This document shows positions 13,221 to 13,727 of a DNA stretch of 13,727 nt, piece after piece. Location of the stretch: NCBI GenBank assembly GCA_003140705.1, contig PLKU01000112.1:255-13981 (forward strand). The letters run 5' to 3'. The stretch is from Acidobacteriaceae bacterium. GTDB taxonomy: Bacteria; Acidobacteriota; Terriglobia; Terriglobales; Acidobacteriaceae. The position numbers were made by a program, and so were the translations under genes. Each line of letters opens with the position of its first letter. Position 1 is the first letter of the stretch. The notes below the pieces were generated by a model. That model was not told where the DNA came from and did no database searches. It worked only from the letters and a program-made list of their open reading frames with translations.

Positions 13221-13727
13221 TGTTGCACCTCCAGAGTTGCAGGGTCGGTTGTGGTCTGCACACTTGTCTGATACATCGGTCCGGCCTGCGCCGGACTTAT
13301 CGCGAACTTGCCGGGAGTTACCACCTTCAGCAGGTAGACATACTCGCGCCGCTGGCTGAATTCCGTGTTGAAGAACGCAGCCCGGTCGTCGTGGAACTCC
13401 TTGCGCGTAAACCAATCCGCCCACCAATCGGGCTTGTTATTGAGCGTGTAAAGACCGGTGTTCGGCATGAACTCGGTACCGGCTGGGATCGGGTCTTCGG
13501 CAAGCAGATACTTCCAACTGGTGCCGTTGACCGCGAGTTTGACGGCCACGATATCGCCCACATGCACCGGGCCGGTGAGCGGAACCAGATCGTATGTGAT
13601 GGGATCAGTAGGTGATTTCTGCCGCTTCTGCAGCAGGAAGTAATCACGGGTGATATTCAGCGCCAGTTGCTCTTTCTGGAACTGCTTCCTGTCGGCCGAA
13701 TACCACGCGTTTTCTGTCGACCAGTAA
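13217..13727 (-). CDS. Bacterial alpha-2-macroglobulin, C-terminal end (5' part beyond window)
   Basis: The frame is open from the window's right edge (first full codon ends at 13726) to the TGA at 13217, giving 169 residues. VHVGDIVAVKLAVNGTSWKY, LLAEDPIPAGTEF, DDRAAFFNTEFSQRREYVYL and TPGKFAISPAQAGPMYQTSV match, in my memory, the last (MG10-like) domain of bacterial alpha-2-macroglobulins. In those proteins a D-P-[IL]-PAG motif, the R-x-AFF strand and the tyrosine-rich penultimate strand are conserved. The thioester, bait region and signal sequence, if any, are outside the window. Such proteins trap invading proteases in the periplasm and are often encoded next to a PBP1C gene, which is not seen here. 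A six-helix membrane protein is coupled downstream by GTGA. An alternative would be another large Ig-like surface protein. Confidence 0.82.
   Translation of the reverse strand, partial: YWSTENAWYSADRKQFQKEQLALNITRDYFLLQKRQKSPTDPITYDLVPLTGPVHVGDIVAVKLAVNGTSWKYLLAEDPIPAGTEFMPNTGLYTLNNKPDWWADWFTRKEFHDDRAAFFNTEFSQRREYVYLLKVVTPGKFAISPAQAGPMYQTSVQTTTDPATLEVQQ
13228..13232 (-). promoter_or_regulatory. Ribosome binding site deciding the GTG start at 13220
   Basis: GGAGG on the minus strand is followed by 7 bases and the GTG that overlaps the upstream stop. It excludes the longer open frame from 13427. Confidence 0.6.

Noticed and set aside
13221..13427. Longer N-terminus for the six-helix membrane protein
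   Set aside because: The extension would fully overlap the macroglobulin end in another frame and contains no hydrophobic or conserved pattern. GTG 13220 has GGAGG and the GTGA overlap.

Overview
The window looks like a stretch of a GC-rich (my estimate, around 60%) Gram-negative-type bacterial chromosome. The gene set (a DUF6677-like membrane protein, a SpoIID-domain protein in a diderm background, a WaaE-like LPS glycosyltransferase, a bacterial alpha-2-macroglobulin end, many GTG starts) reminds me of Acidobacteriota (Terriglobia). That assignment is recollection of protein style, not a search result. There is no rRNA, tRNA, CRISPR, insertion sequence or phage gene that I can see. Genes are tightly packed, and the longest gene-free stretch is about 160 bases.

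Layout. Bases 1-1198 hold the 3' two-thirds or so of an ArnT/PMT-type polyprenyl-phosphate-sugar glycosyltransferase. A strong 11-bp hairpin separates it from a GNAT acetyltransferase gene (1355-2407). Converging on that are a minus-strand DUF6677-like membrane protein and a 56-aa membrane protein translationally coupled to it through a GTGA overlap (3069 down to 2492). Next come a minus-strand M24 metallopeptidase (Xaa-Pro aminopeptidase-like) and, divergent from it, a secreted metallophosphoesterase resembling acid sphingomyelinase/endopolyphosphatase (4520-6004).

From 8750 down to 6015 runs a compact minus-strand cluster: an NAD(P)-binding atypical SDR protein, then a complete partner-switching set. 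That set is a GAF-PP2C (RsbU/SpoIIE-type) phosphatase, an RsbW-type anti-sigma kinase and a STAS anti-anti-sigma factor. No sigma factor lies in the window.

Divergent from this cluster is a two-gene plus-strand unit joined by an ATGA overlap. It encodes a stand-alone penicillin-binding transpeptidase and an unusual SpoIID protein whose C-terminus carries an HExxH gluzincin-like metallopeptidase domain. I consider this the most interesting system here: a coupled peptidoglycan cross-linker and glycan-strand cleaver with an added putative protease. A WaaE-like GT2 glycosyltransferase follows. The right edge holds a minus-strand pair: the C-terminal end of a large bacterial alpha-2-macroglobulin and, coupled to it by another GTGA overlap, a six-helix membrane protein with a proline-rich tail.

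The overall theme is cell envelope: lipid A/LPS glycosylation, peptidoglycan remodelling, periplasmic protease defence and secreted phosphoesterase, plus one regulatory phosphorylation switch. Start codons were chosen mainly from Shine-Dalgarno spacing and domain starts. Several differ from the longest possible reading frame, as noted per gene.
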